A stretch of 64,000 nt of DNA, taken from Bradyrhizobium vignae. Lineage in GTDB: Bacteria > Pseudomonadota > Alphaproteobacteria > Rhizobiales > Xanthobacteraceae. Each line of letters starts with the position of its first letter. The stretch's first letter is position 1. The notes under the pieces were generated by a model that saw nothing but the letters and a program-made list of their open reading frames with translations, ran no database searches and was not told the origin of the DNA. The stretch is taken from contig NZ_RDQF01000039.1 in assembly GCF_004114425.1 (NCBI RefSeq), positions 1 to 64,000 on the forward strand, written 5' to 3'. A program made the translations under genes and the position numbers. This document shows positions 53,207 to 62,744 of the stretch, piece by piece.

Positions 53207-54595
53207 ATGACAATCACGTTACCTGCCGCCGCGCGCGAACCCGCTCCGCCGATCGCCGACGGCGTTCCGGCCGCGCAACGGCGCTGGGCGATTGCCGCGA
53301 TCTTCACCGCGCTGGCGATGGCTTCGCTCGATACCGCGATCGCCAACATCGCCCTGCCTGCCATCGCCGCCGATCTGCATGTCAGCCCGGAGCAGTCGGT
53401 CTGGGTGGTCAACGTCTACCAGATCGCACTGGTGGCGACGCTGCTGCCGCTCGGAGCGCTCGGCGAGATCGTCGGGCATCAGCGCATCTATCTCGGCGGC
53501 CTTATCCTGTTCACCATCGCCTCGCTGCTCTGTGCGGTGGCATGGTCGCTGGAGAGCCTCCTGGTCGCGCGCACGCTGCAAGGATTGGGCGCGAGCGGCA
53601 TCATGAGCGTCAACACCGCGCTGGTGCGCTTCGTCTATCCGGGGCGGATGCTCGGCCGCGGCTTCGGCCACAACGCGCTGGTGGTCGCGACCGCCTTTAC
53701 CTTCGGGCCCTCGATCGCCTCCGCGATCCTGGCGCTCGGCCCGTGGCCCTGGCTGTTCGCCGTCAACATCCCGTTCGGCCTCATCGCCATCGGCATCGGC
53801 TTTGCGATGCTGCCGAAGACGCCGCGCGCCGATCACGGCTTCGACTTTCTCGGCGCGATCCTCGCCGCCGCCTGCCTCGGCCTGTTCATCACCGGCATTG
53901 GCAGCGCAGCGCATAACCTGTCGCCGATCGTCGTGGGCGTTGAGCTGGTCACGGCCCTCGCGCTCGGCTTCATCCTGACGCGGCGCCATGCCGAGCATCC
54001 CGCGCCGATGCTGCCGATCGACCTGTTCAGCCGTCCGATGTTCGCGCTGTCGGCGGCGACCGCGGTGTGCTCCTTCGCGGTCCAGGGCCTCGCTTTCGTC
54101 TCGCTGCCGTTCTATTTCGAGGACGTGCTCGGCCGCTCGCAGGTCGAGACCGGATTCTTCATGACGCCATGGCCGCTGGTGGTCGGCATCATGGCGCCGA
54201 TCGCAGGCCGCCTGTCGGACCGTCACGCGGTCGGCCTGCTCGGCGGCATTGGGCTGGTGCTGCTCGGCCTCGGCATGGCGCTGCTCGCGACGCTTCCGGC
54301 CAACCCCGCCGTCGCCGACATCATCTGGCGGATGGTGATCTGCGGCATGGGGTTCGGCTTCTTCCAGGCACCGAACATGAAGGCGGTGATGTCGAGCGCG
54401 CCGCCGCATCGCAGCGGCAGCGCCTCCGGCATCGTCGCGACCGCGCGCCTGACGGGACAAACCACCGGGGCCGCGCTCGCCGCCTTGTGCTTCGCGCTCG
54501 CCGGACACGACGGTGCGACACTGGCGCTGGCGCTCGGCGCCGGCTTTGCGGCGCTCGGCAGCGTGATGAGCTTCTTGCGGCTTGCGGTGAAGTAA
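53207..54595 (+). CDS. MFS transporter, DHA2-like (14 segments)
   Basis: A 462-residue exporter of the EmrB/QacA type. The first segment is followed by the motif LDTAIANIALPAIAADLHVS and WVVNVYQIALVATLLPLG; motif C-like GFGHNALVVATAFTFGPSIAS lies around residue 150. It likely exports drugs or metabolites with proton antiport. It converges with the radical SAM gene, four bases away. Substrate unknown. No TetR regulator is adjacent. Confidence 0.87.
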   Translation: MTITLPAAAREPAPPIADGVPAAQRRWAIAAIFTALAMASLDTAIANIALPAIAADLHVSPEQSVWVVNVYQIALVATLLPLGALGEIVGHQRIYLGGLILFTIASLLCAVAWSLESLLVARTLQGLGASGIMSVNTALVRFVYPGRMLGRGFGHNALVVATAFTFGPSIASAILALGPWPWLFAVNIPFGLIAIGIGFAMLPKTPRADHGFDFLGAILAAACLGLFITGIGSAAHNLSPIVVGVELVTALALGFILTRRHAEHPAPMLPIDLFSRPMFALSAATAVCSFAVQGLAFVSLPFYFEDVLGRSQVETGFFMTPWPLVVGIMAPIAGRLSDRHAVGLLGGIGLVLLGLGMALLATLPANPAVADIIWRMVICGMGFGFFQAPNMKAVMSSAPPHRSGSASGIVATARLTGQTTGAALAALCFALAGHDGATLALALGAGFAALGSVMSFLRLAVK

Positions 54596-54599
54596 GCCG

Positions 54600-56204
54600 T
54601 CAGGCCGCCGTCACGCCGACAGCCGCCGGAGTGACGGTCTCGTTATCCAGCGCAGCCAAGCGCGCGTCGATGGCCGCGATGACCTTGCGCGAGAACGGTC
54701 CGAGATGCGCATAGGCCGCGATCATCTGCACGGCGATGCGCGCCGATGACGTGTCGCGCTTGGCGCAGTTCATGAAGGTCTGCCAGAGCGGCCCCCGCGC
54801 CTCGGGAAGGGCGGTGACCACCTTGTGCACCGTCTCCATCGCCCCGAGCCTGGCGCGGATGTCTCCTTCGGCGAGCTCGGCGCGCTGCCGGGAACGGTCG
54901 AGCAGTGTCATCAAACGATCGACGCGTGCTGCATAGGCCGCCGGGCTGTAGATGTGTTCCAGCACCCGCTTGTAGTCCAACAGGATGTCGCGCAGCGGGC
55001 GGACCGGATCGAAGTTGATGCCGGCCGTGCACTGATCGGCGCCGATGGTCGGCGCCACGTCGTGGCCCTGATGCAGCCGGCCTTCGCGCTCGAGCCGGCG
55101 CGTGAGCTGCGTGTTCGGCAAGGCATAGAGCAGGCCGACCATGGCGACGGGAATCGCCGCCTCCTCGATGAACTCGATCATGGACTCCGCCATCGAGACA
55201 CTCTCGTTGTCGAAGCCGACGATGAAGCCCGCGGTGACCAGCATGCCGGCGGCGTAGATCTTGTGGATGCTCTCGGCGATGTTGCGCCGCGTATTCTGCT
55301 TCTTCCGCATCGCGACAAGCGTCGCCGGGTCCGGACTTTCGATGCCGACGAAGATGCCGAAGAAATTCGCCGCGCCCATCAGCTCCAAGAGTTCCGGATC
55401 GTCGGCGAGGTTGACCGAGGCTTCCGTGGAGAATTCGAAGGGGTAGCCGTGCGCACGCTGCCATTCGGCGAGCCTTGGCAGGAATTGCCGCAGCGACTTC
55501 TTGTTGCCGATGAAATTGTCATCGACGAAATCGAGATGGCCGCGGTAGCCCATCTCGTAGAGCGTCTCGAGCTCGACGAACATCTGCTCGATCGTCTTGG
55601 TCCGCGGCACGCGCCCATAGAGCTCGATGATGTCGCAGAATTCGCAGGTGAAGGGACAGCCGCGTGAATACTGGACACCGAGATAGAGATAGTCCTCGAA
55701 ATTGAGCAGGTCGAAACGCGGCACCGGCGTCTTGGTGACGTCGGCCTGGAATTTCGGCGCGGTGAAGACGCCGGACCGCGCACCACTTTCCCAGGCCGCG
55801 ATGAATTGGTCGATGACGCTCTCGGCCTCGCCGAGCACCTGGAAATCGGCCCGCTCATAGATGTGGGGGCTCGAGGTGGGATCGGGGCCGCCGACCACCA
55901 CCGGCTTGCCAGCCGCGCGGCAGAGCTCGATCAGGCGCAGCGTGTCGGCCTGCTGCGGCAACATTCCGCCGGTGAAGACGACATCGGCCCAGGCAAGATC
56001 CTCGTCGCCGAGCGGTGCCGTGTTGCAATCGATCAGCCGGACCGTCCAGCTCTGGGGCAACATCGCGGCAACGGTGATCAGGCCCAAAGGGGCGGCGGGA
56101 CGCTTGACGCCCATCACTTTGCAGGATTCGCCAAAGCTCCAGAAGGACTCTGCCGAGAACAGCGGGTAGAGCATCAGTACGTTGCAGGGACTCGGCACGT
56201 TCAT
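54600..56204 (-). CDS. B12-binding radical SAM protein with DUF4070
   Basis: A 534-residue enzyme. Residues 1-150 form a cobalamin-binding-like Rossmann domain (LITVAAMLPQSWTVRLIDCN, FTGGMLPQQ, VVGGPDPTSSPH). The radical SAM [4Fe-4S] motif is SRGCPFTCEFCDI at about residue 195, and DFVDDNFIGNKKSLR follows. The C-terminal 170 residues are DUF4070. The layout is shared with the hopanoid 2-methylase HpnP, but the motif surroundings differ, so HpnP is not claimed. It probably methylates an unactivated carbon of an unknown lipid or metabolite. AGGAG lies five bases before the ATG at 56204. Confidence 0.85.
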   Translation of the reverse strand: MNVPSPCNVLMLYPLFSAESFWSFGESCKVMGVKRPAAPLGLITVAAMLPQSWTVRLIDCNTAPLGDEDLAWADVVFTGGMLPQQADTLRLIELCRAAGKPVVVGGPDPTSSPHIYERADFQVLGEAESVIDQFIAAWESGARSGVFTAPKFQADVTKTPVPRFDLLNFEDYLYLGVQYSRGCPFTCEFCDIIELYGRVPRTKTIEQMFVELETLYEMGYRGHLDFVDDNFIGNKKSLRQFLPRLAEWQRAHGYPFEFSTEASVNLADDPELLELMGAANFFGIFVGIESPDPATLVAMRKKQNTRRNIAESIHKIYAAGMLVTAGFIVGFDNESVSMAESMIEFIEEAAIPVAMVGLLYALPNTQLTRRLEREGRLHQGHDVAPTIGADQCTAGINFDPVRPLRDILLDYKRVLEHIYSPAAYAARVDRLMTLLDRSRQRAELAEGDIRARLGAMETVHKVVTALPEARGPLWQTFMNCAKRDTSSARIAVQMIAAYAHLGPFSRKVIAAIDARLAALDNETVTPAAVGVTAA

Positions 56205-56517
56205 GGAACTCCTGTTGGCGGCGGGGCAGTGTACCAAAGTGCCCTCATCTTGCACCCCGGCAAAAAGGACAAACTGTGGCCTCTGCACGGCAATCCGCCC
56301 CGGACGTCGCTTCAAGCCGCGGATTGGCGCCCACGAAAAGGCGTCAACCCGAATCGCTCGACAAGGGATGAGGCAAAACAACGCGCCGGTCCATCCCCCA
56401 AGAGCGACGCAATGCATTCCAGCCACCCCTCGGACTGTTGATTTGAACAGTTCCAGTTTGCCGGACACATTGCGCCCCTGAGTTCAATCGGTGGATTGGG
56501 CCAATCAGGGGACTGCG
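56205..56517. other. Control region between radical SAM and hydroxylase genes
   Basis: These 313 bases separate divergent starts. An inverted TGTT-GATTTG-AACA lies at about 56436-56449, 70 bases before the hydroxylase gene, and could be a regulator site. No gene is supported. Confidence 0.4.
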
Positions 56518-56967
<450 letters not shown>

Positions 56968-56979
56968 AGGAGCCGCCCC

Positions 56980-59166
56980 ATGAACAAGCACGTCTCGCTC
57001 CAAATGAACCGCCGCGCCTTCGTGATCGGAAGCGCCACCCTGGGCGCCGGCTTGGCAATCGGCCTCGACATCCCCTTCGGGGGCCCTGCCGTGGTCCGCG
57101 CCGCCGACGGCTCGCCCGAGATCGGCGCCTGGGTGGTGGTCAGGCCCGACGACACCGTGGTGATCCGCATCGCCCGCTCCGAGATGGGCCAGGGCTCGCT
57201 CACCGGCCTTGCGCAGCTCGTCGCCGAGGAGCTCGAATGCGACTGGACCAAGGTCACGACCGAATATCCGACCCCCGGCCAGAGCGTGGCCCGCAAGCGC
57301 GTCTGGGGCGATTTCTCCACCGGCGGCAGCCGCGGCATCCGCTCCTCGCAGGACTATGTCCGCAAGGGTGGCGCCACCGCGCGCGTGATGCTGATCCAAG
57401 CCGCCGCCGACGCATGGAAGGTGCCGGCCTCCGAATGCACGGCCGCGAACAGCGTCATCACCCATACGCCCTCGGGCCGGACCACGACCTACGGCAAGGT
57501 CGCCGAGGCCGCGGCGAAGCTGACGCCGCCGGCGGACGTCAAGCTGAAGGATCCCAAGGACTGGAAGCTGATCGGCAAGGGCGTGAAGCGGCTCGACACC
57601 GTCGACAAGACCACCGGCGCCATGGTCTACGGCATCGATGTCAAGCTGCCGGGCATGCTGAACGCCGCGATCAAGGACTGCCCGGTGTTCGGCGGCAAGC
57701 TGAAGAGCTATGACGAGGCCAAGGTCGCCGGCATGAAGGGCGTCAAAAAGGTCGTCACGGTCGGCGACACCGCGGTCGCCGTCGTTGCCGACACCTGGTG
57801 GCACGCCAAGACCGCGCTGGAGGCACTGCCGATCACCTGGGACGAGGGCGACAACGCCAAGGTCTCCAGCGAGTCGATTGCGAAGTGGCTGGCCGAGGGG
57901 CTCGACGATGCGCAGCCGGCCTATGTCGGCAACAAGAACGGCGACGCGAAAGCCGCGATCGCCGGGGCCGCAAAGAAGGTCGAGGCCGTCTACAGCTATC
58001 CCTACCAGAACCACGCCACCATGGAGCCGATGAACGCCACCGCGCTCTACACGGCGGACAAGTGCGAGGTCTGGTGCGGCACGCAGAATGGCGAGGCGGC
58101 CTTCGCGGCAGTGCTGGAGGCGTCCGGCCTGCCGGCCGAGAAGTGCGACGTCCACAAGGTGATGCTCGGCGGCGGCTTCGGCCGGCGCGGCCAGACCGAC
58201 TATGTTCGCCAGGCCGTCATGATCGCCAAGCAGATGCCGGGCACGCCGATCAAGCTATTGTGGTCGCGCGAAGAGGACATGGCGCACGGCAAGTATCACC
58301 CGGTCACGCAGTGCAAGATGACCGGCGCCTTCGATGCCAACAACAATCTGATCGCGCTGCACTACCGCCTGTCCGGGCAGTCGATCCTGTTCTCGCTGCG
58401 CCCCGAAGCGCTGCAGAACGGCATGGATCCGGCAGCGTTCCAGGGCGTCGCCCAATCGGGCGAGGCCGCGTTCGGCTATTCGGTGCCGAACCTGTTGATC
58501 GAGCATGCGATGCGCAACCCGCACGTTCCGCCGGGCTTCTGGCGCGGCGTCAACGTCAATCACAATGCAATCTACATGGAGTGCTTCATGGACGAGCTGG
58601 CCCAGGCCGCAGGCCAGGACCCGCTCGAATTCCGCCGCAAGCTGATGGGCAACCACCCCAAGCACCTCGCTGTGCTCAATGCGGTTGCCGAGAAGATCGG
58701 CTGGACCACGCCGGCGCCGCAGGGCGTCTATCGCGGCATCGCGCAGGTCATGGGCTATGGCAGCTATGTCGCCGGCGCCGCCGAGATCTCCGTGGTCGAC
58801 GGCAGCAAGATCAAGGTGCATCGCATCGTCGCCTCCACTGATCCCGGCTACGTCGTCAATCCGGCGCAGGTGGAGCGACAGGTTGCCGGCTCCTTCGTCT
58901 ATGGCCTCTCCGCGCTGTTCTATGGCGGCTGCACCGTCAAGGACGGCAAGATCGAGCAGACCAACTTCGACACCTACAACTCGATGCGTATCAGCGAGAT
59001 GCCGAAAGTGGAGACAGTGATGGTGCCGAGCGGCGGGTTCTGGGGCGGTGTCGGTGAGCCGACCATCGGCGTCGCGGCGCCGGCGGTGCTCAATGCGTAC
59101 TTCGCCGCAACCGGCAAACGCATCCGTTCGGTGCCGCTGCGCGATCAGAACATCACCTTCGCGTAA
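56980..59166 (+). CDS. Molybdopterin-binding subunit of xanthine dehydrogenase-family hydroxylase (IorB type)
   Basis: A 728-residue catalytic subunit. The N-terminus has a Tat motif (MNRRAFVIGSA) and hydrophobic stretch ending VVRAADG, so the folded enzyme with its FeS subunit is probably moved to the periplasm. Cofactor segments include GGGFGRRGQTDYV and WRGVNVNHNAIYMECF; the catalytic glutamate is in GGVGEPTIGVAAPAV near the C-terminus. There is no FAD subunit, as in Ior-type enzymes, which give electrons to cytochrome c. The sox cytochrome genes follow directly. Substrate not predictable; aldehydes or N-heterocycles are known for the family. Confidence 0.88.
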   Translation: MNKHVSLQMNRRAFVIGSATLGAGLAIGLDIPFGGPAVVRAADGSPEIGAWVVVRPDDTVVIRIARSEMGQGSLTGLAQLVAEELECDWTKVTTEYPTPGQSVARKRVWGDFSTGGSRGIRSSQDYVRKGGATARVMLIQAAADAWKVPASECTAANSVITHTPSGRTTTYGKVAEAAAKLTPPADVKLKDPKDWKLIGKGVKRLDTVDKTTGAMVYGIDVKLPGMLNAAIKDCPVFGGKLKSYDEAKVAGMKGVKKVVTVGDTAVAVVADTWWHAKTALEALPITWDEGDNAKVSSESIAKWLAEGLDDAQPAYVGNKNGDAKAAIAGAAKKVEAVYSYPYQNHATMEPMNATALYTADKCEVWCGTQNGEAAFAAVLEASGLPAEKCDVHKVMLGGGFGRRGQTDYVRQAVMIAKQMPGTPIKLLWSREEDMAHGKYHPVTQCKMTGAFDANNNLIALHYRLSGQSILFSLRPEALQNGMDPAAFQGVAQSGEAAFGYSVPNLLIEHAMRNPHVPPGFWRGVNVNHNAIYMECFMDELAQAAGQDPLEFRRKLMGNHPKHLAVLNAVAEKIGWTTPAPQGVYRGIAQVMGYGSYVAGAAEISVVDGSKIKVHRIVASTDPGYVVNPAQVERQVAGSFVYGLSALFYGGCTVKDGKIEQTNFDTYNSMRISEMPKVETVMVPSGGFWGGVGEPTIGVAAPAVLNAYFAATGKRIRSVPLRDQNITFA

Positions 59167-59174
59167 GAAGAGCT

Positions 59175-59204
59175 GCGGCGGCCACGCCGGCCGCCGCTGC
59201 ATTT
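59175..59204 (+). terminator. Hairpin between hydroxylase and soxF genes
   Basis: GCGGCGGCC-ACGCC-GGCCGCCGC is a nine-pair GC stem with a five-base loop followed by TGCATTTT. It resembles a weak terminator that could lower, but perhaps not stop, transcription from the hydroxylase genes into soxF. Confidence 0.5.
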
Positions 59205-59218
59205 TCCGGACAAGTCTC

Positions 59219-60490
59219 ATGAATACGCCGGTGACACGGCGGAGTGCCGCCCTCGGCATCGCCGTCGCGGCCACATCGCTCGCCGCACCTTCGATCCTGC
59301 GCGCCCAATCGATGGGTCAGATCGTCGTGATCGGCGGCGGCTTTGGCGGCGCCGCTTGCGCCCGCGCGCTCAAGCGCGCCGATGCAAAATTGCCGGTCAC
59401 CCTGATCGAGCCGAACAAGACCTACATCTCCTGCCCCTTCAGCAATGAGGTGATCGCGGGCCTGCGCGAGATCGAGGCGCAGCAGTTCGGCTACGACAAG
59501 CTCGCGGCCGACGGCATCAGCATCGTCGCTCAGGCTGTGACGAGCATCGACACGCAAAAGCGTAGGGTGACGACGGACGGCGGTACCGCGTTTGGTTATG
59601 ACCGGCTCGTGCTCTCGCCCGGCATCGACTTCCATCCCGAAGCCCTGCCTGGCTACGACGCCGCCGCGTCGGAGACGATGCCGCACGCCTGGAAAGCCGG
59701 TGCGCAGACGCTTTTGCTGCGCAGGCAATTGGAAGCGATGGCGGACGGCGGCACGGTCGTCGTTGCAATCCCGGCCAATCCTTCCCGTTGCCCGCCAGCA
59801 CCTTACGAGCGCGCAAGCCTGATCGCGCATTACCTGAAGACGAAGAAGCCGCGCTCGAAGGTTCTGATCCTCGATGCCAAGGACAGTTTCTCGCAGCAGC
59901 GGCTGTTCGAGAAGGCGTGGAAAGAGCTCTATGGCGACATGATCGAGCGCATCGCGCTATCGCAAGGCGGTCGCGTCACCTCGGTCGATCCCGCGACGAG
60001 AACCATCCTCACGGAGTTCGGCAACTACACCCCTGATGTCGCCAATGTCATCCCGCCGCAGCGCGCGGGGCGCATTGCCGGGATCGCAGGCACCGCGGAC
60101 ACGACCGGCTGGTGCCCGATCGATCCCGTCACCTTCGAGTCGAAACTCGTTCCGAACATCCACGTCATTGGCGATGCCTGCCTCGGCGGCGGCATCCCCA
60201 AATCGGCATCGGCTGCGAGCGCTCAGGGCAAGGCATGCGCTGGCGCGATCGTCGCTTTGCTCGCGGGCCGCACGCCGGAGGCGCCGCGATTGACGGGCAT
60301 CTGCTACGACACCGTCGCACCCGGCTACGGCTTCTCGCTCATCGGCAATTACCAGCCCAAAGGCGACATCTTCGCCGAGGTCGAGGGCGTCGCGACCAGC
60401 CCGGTCGATGCCCCGCGCGAGCTGCGCGCCCGCGAGGCGGCTGAGGCCGAGCGCTGGTTTCAAACCATCACGGCGAATACGTTTGGCTAG
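59219..60490 (+). CDS. soxF: Sulfide dehydrogenase-type flavoprotein SoxF/FccB
   Basis: A 423-residue exported flavoprotein. The N-terminus MNTPVTRRSAALGIA has a Tat-like RR and hydrophobic stretch; then VVIGGGFGGAACARAL binds FAD. The redox cysteines of flavocytochrome c sulfide dehydrogenase are seen as YISCPFSNEV and LTGICYDTVAPG. It would oxidise sulfide or reactivate Sox proteins in the periplasm with cytochrome c as acceptor. GGAC before the ATG is a weak binding site. soxX starts seven bases after the stop. Confidence 0.82.
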   Translation: MNTPVTRRSAALGIAVAATSLAAPSILRAQSMGQIVVIGGGFGGAACARALKRADAKLPVTLIEPNKTYISCPFSNEVIAGLREIEAQQFGYDKLAADGISIVAQAVTSIDTQKRRVTTDGGTAFGYDRLVLSPGIDFHPEALPGYDAAASETMPHAWKAGAQTLLLRRQLEAMADGGTVVVAIPANPSRCPPAPYERASLIAHYLKTKKPRSKVLILDAKDSFSQQRLFEKAWKELYGDMIERIALSQGGRVTSVDPATRTILTEFGNYTPDVANVIPPQRAGRIAGIAGTADTTGWCPIDPVTFESKLVPNIHVIGDACLGGGIPKSASAASAQGKACAGAIVALLAGRTPEAPRLTGICYDTVAPGYGFSLIGNYQPKGDIFAEVEGVATSPVDAPRELRAREAAEAERWFQTITANTFG

Positions 60491-60497
60491 AGCGATA

Positions 60498-61127
60498 ATG
60501 AAACGAGCCTGCCGCCACAGCCAAAGTGCACCCCCTCCCGCGCTTGTGGGGAAGGGTCGGAGAGAGGGTGTCTCCACACGCGAGAGCCCCCGAGAGGAAA
60601 GAACCCTCACCCGCCGCTGCGCGGCGACCTCTTCCGCAAGCGAGAGAGGTCAGAGGAGTGCCCGGCGATCTCACTCGCCTCTTCCAAGAGTTGCGAATGC
60701 CGCACTCGTCGTCGCAAGCCTCGCCTTCTGTTCGCCTTCAAAAGCCGATGACCTCGTGCCCTACACAATCATCGGCGACGGCATTCCTGCATCACTCACG
60801 GGCTCGTCCGGCGATGCCGCGCGCGGCCGCGCGCTGGTGCTCGCGCGCACGACGACCTGCATCCTCTGCCATTCCGGCCCATTTCCGGAAACGCGGTTCC
60901 AGGGCGACCTTGCGCCTGATCTCTCCGGCGCCGGGAACCGGTGGTCGGTGAGCCAGTTGCGACTTCGACTGGTCGATGCCTCGCGCTTCAATCCGGACAC
61001 CATCATGCCATCCTACTATCGCAACGACGGCTTCGTCCGCGTCGGACGTAACTTCGCCGGCAAGCCGATCTTGTCGGCTGCGGAGATCGAGGACATCGTG
61101 GCCTTTCTTGCAACACTTCGGGACTAG
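60498..61127 (+). CDS. soxX: c-type cytochrome SoxX with an abnormal N-terminus
   Basis: The mature part (from ADDLVPYTII) is a normal monohaem SoxX: CILCH haem site, GDLAPDLSGAGNRWS, and IMPSYY with the methionine ligand. The only in-frame ATG, at 60498, lies seven bases after soxF but gives 209 residues, because about 127 bases of dispersed repeat (60530-60656) are read through, putting 80 extra residues before the hydrophobic export segment (VANAALVVASLAFC). No better start is found. Either it makes a long leader or expression is impaired. SoxX pairs with SoxA to load sulfur onto SoxYZ. Confidence 0.7.
   Translation: MKRACRHSQSAPPPALVGKGRREGVSTRESPREERTLTRRCAATSSASERGQRSARRSHSPLPRVANAALVVASLAFCSPSKADDLVPYTIIGDGIPASLTGSSGDAARGRALVLARTTTCILCHSGPFPETRFQGDLAPDLSGAGNRWSVSQLRLRLVDASRFNPDTIMPSYYRNDGFVRVGRNFAGKPILSAAEIEDIVAFLATLRD
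60530..60656. repeat. Dispersed palindromic repeat inside the soxX leader
   Basis: The stretch contains CCCTCCCGCGCTTGTGGGGA at one end and CTTCCGCAAGCGAGAGAGG at the other, plus ACCCTCACCCGCCGCTGCGCGGCG inner sequence in pieces. It matches the CTCTCCCCGC...GCGGGGAGAGGG repeat type common between Bradyrhizobium genes. Here it keeps the soxX frame open. Confidence 0.65.
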
Positions 61128-61131
61128 GTTC

Positions 61132-61599
61132 ATGCCGACCACGCGACGACAATTCCTGAGCCTCGCCGGAGGCGCGACAGTCGCCGGGACGATCCCGATC
61201 GTCACGCTGCGGCCGCTCGAGGCGACACCGGCGATGCTCAACGCGGCGATCCGCAACGTGGTCGGCGAAGCGCAGATTCACACCGGCAGGATCAAGCTGG
61301 ATATTCCGCCGCTGGTCGAGAACGGCAACACCGTGCCGCTGACGGTGAGCGTCGCAAGCCCGATGACGGCCGATGACCACGTCAAGAGCATCCACGTCTT
61401 CAACGAGAAGAACCCGCAGCCGAACATCGGCAATTTCTATTTCGGCCCTGCCTCCGGCCGTGCCCAGGTCTCGACACGGATTCGGCTCGCCGACACCCAG
61501 AAGGTGGTTGCGATCGCGCGTCTCTCCGACGACACGTTCTGGCAAATTGCCGCCGACGTCGTCGTGACACTGGCCGCCTGCACCGAGGAGATGAACTGA
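61132..61599 (+). CDS. soxY: SoxY-like sulfur carrier subunit with an atypical C-terminus
   Basis: A 155-residue protein with a Tat-like leader (MPTTRRQFLSLAGGA) and the SoxY fold (GRIKLDIPPLVENGNTVPL, HVFNEKNPQPNIGNFYFGP). Canonical SoxY ends with GGCGG, whose cysteine carries the sulfur; this one ends TLAACTEEMN, with a cysteine five residues before the end and no flexible glycines. It starts four bases after soxX and overlaps soxZ (TGATG). It should form a heterodimer with SoxZ in the periplasm, but substrate loading may differ. Confidence 0.82.
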   Translation: MPTTRRQFLSLAGGATVAGTIPIVTLRPLEATPAMLNAAIRNVVGEAQIHTGRIKLDIPPLVENGNTVPLTVSVASPMTADDHVKSIHVFNEKNPQPNIGNFYFGPASGRAQVSTRIRLADTQKVVAIARLSDDTFWQIAADVVVTLAACTEEMN

Positions 61600-61916
61600 T
61601 GGCTGCCCTCATCAACGTCCCCTCGAAGGCCAAACGCGGCGACATCGTCGAGATCCGCACGCTGACCTCGCACATCATGGAGACCGGCTTCCGCCACACC
61701 GCCGACGGCAATCTGGTGCCGCGCAACATCATCACGAGCTTCACCTGCCGTTACAACGGCGCTGAGATTTTTCGCGCCGATCTGTTTCCGGCTATCGCCG
61801 CGAACCCGTATTTGTCGTTTTTCGCGGTCGTCAAGGAAAGCGGCAAGTTCGAGTTCGAGTGGATCGGCGACAACGGCTATTCCTCCGCTGCTTCGGCATC
61901 GATCACGGTCGAATGA
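61599..61916 (+). CDS. soxZ: SoxZ sulfur carrier subunit
   Basis: A 105-residue immunoglobulin-like protein of normal SoxZ length: INVPSKAKRGDIVEIRTL, HIMETGFRHTADGNLVPRNII, FTCRYNGAEIFRADLFPAIAANPY. It has no signal of its own and is carried out with SoxY. The gene overlaps soxY by one base and soxA by four, so the three are translationally coupled. Confidence 0.9.
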   Translation: MAALINVPSKAKRGDIVEIRTLTSHIMETGFRHTADGNLVPRNIITSFTCRYNGAEIFRADLFPAIAANPYLSFFAVVKESGKFEFEWIGDNGYSSAASASITVE

Positions 61917-62692
61917 TGTCTTGGCGCGCGATAGCCGCGGCAGCATTGTTTGCCGCGGCGCCTGCCCTGCTCGCGGGCGAAATCCCGCCCGATGCACGCC
62001 GTTCCGGCTATGCCTTCATGGGTCCGGACACGCGCGCCATGCAGGAGGACGACACCAGCAATCCCGGCATGCTGTTCGTGCTCGACGGCGAAGCGCTGTG
62101 GGCGAAGAAGACCGGCAGCGCCGCCAAATCCTGCACGGATTGTCATGGCGATGCGCGCAGCAGCATGAAAGGCGTCGCGGCGCGCTATCCCGCCTTCGAC
62201 AAGGCCCTCGGCCGCCCCGTCACGCTCGATCAGCGGATCAATCTCTGCCGCGCCAATCATCAGCAGGCGATACCGCTGCCCTATGAGAGCCACGATCTGC
62301 TCGCATTGTCCGCCTTTATCGCCCATCAGTCGCGCGGCACCCCGATCACGGCCGGTGACGATCCGCAAGCCAAACCCTTTGTCGAGCAGGGCCGCGCGCT
62401 GTACATGCAGCGTGAGGGACAGCTCAACCTCGCCTGCACCAACTGCCACGACGACAATTTCGACAAGCGCCTCGCCGGCGCGCCGATCACGCAAGCGCAA
62501 CCGACCGGCTATCCGCTCTATCGGTTGGAATGGCAGACACTGGGCTCGCTGGAGCGGCGGCTGCGCAGCTGCATGAGCGGCGTCCGTGCCCAGGCCTATG
62601 ACTACGGATCGCCCGAGCTGGTCGCGCTCGAACTCTATCTGATGTCGCGGGCGCATGGCCTGCCAATGGAGACGCCGGCCGTACGTCCCTGA
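61913..62692 (+). CDS. soxA: Dihaem c-type cytochrome SoxA
   Basis: A 259-residue exported cytochrome: short signal (AAAALFAAAPALLAGE), first haem CTDCH at about residue 78, second haem CTNCH at about 180, and the catalytic cysteine in RSCMSGVRAQ. With SoxX it attaches a sulfane to SoxYZ. ATG at 61913 overlaps the soxZ stop; an ATG one codon later is equally possible. soxB, which should follow, is absent: the next gene is a permease on the other strand. Confidence 0.88.
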   Translation: MMSWRAIAAAALFAAAPALLAGEIPPDARRSGYAFMGPDTRAMQEDDTSNPGMLFVLDGEALWAKKTGSAAKSCTDCHGDARSSMKGVAARYPAFDKALGRPVTLDQRINLCRANHQQAIPLPYESHDLLALSAFIAHQSRGTPITAGDDPQAKPFVEQGRALYMQREGQLNLACTNCHDDNFDKRLAGAPITQAQPTGYPLYRLEWQTLGSLERRLRSCMSGVRAQAYDYGSPELVALELYLMSRAHGLPMETPAVRP

Positions 62693-62744
62693 GCCTAAAC
62701 GGCCGAGCCATCCGCTCGACCGTTCCGCGTATCGAAAGCTGCGC

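Noticed and set aside
54600..56204. Hopanoid 2-methylase HpnP
   Set aside because: Only the domain layout agrees; residues around the FeS motif and after it differ from what I recall for HpnP.
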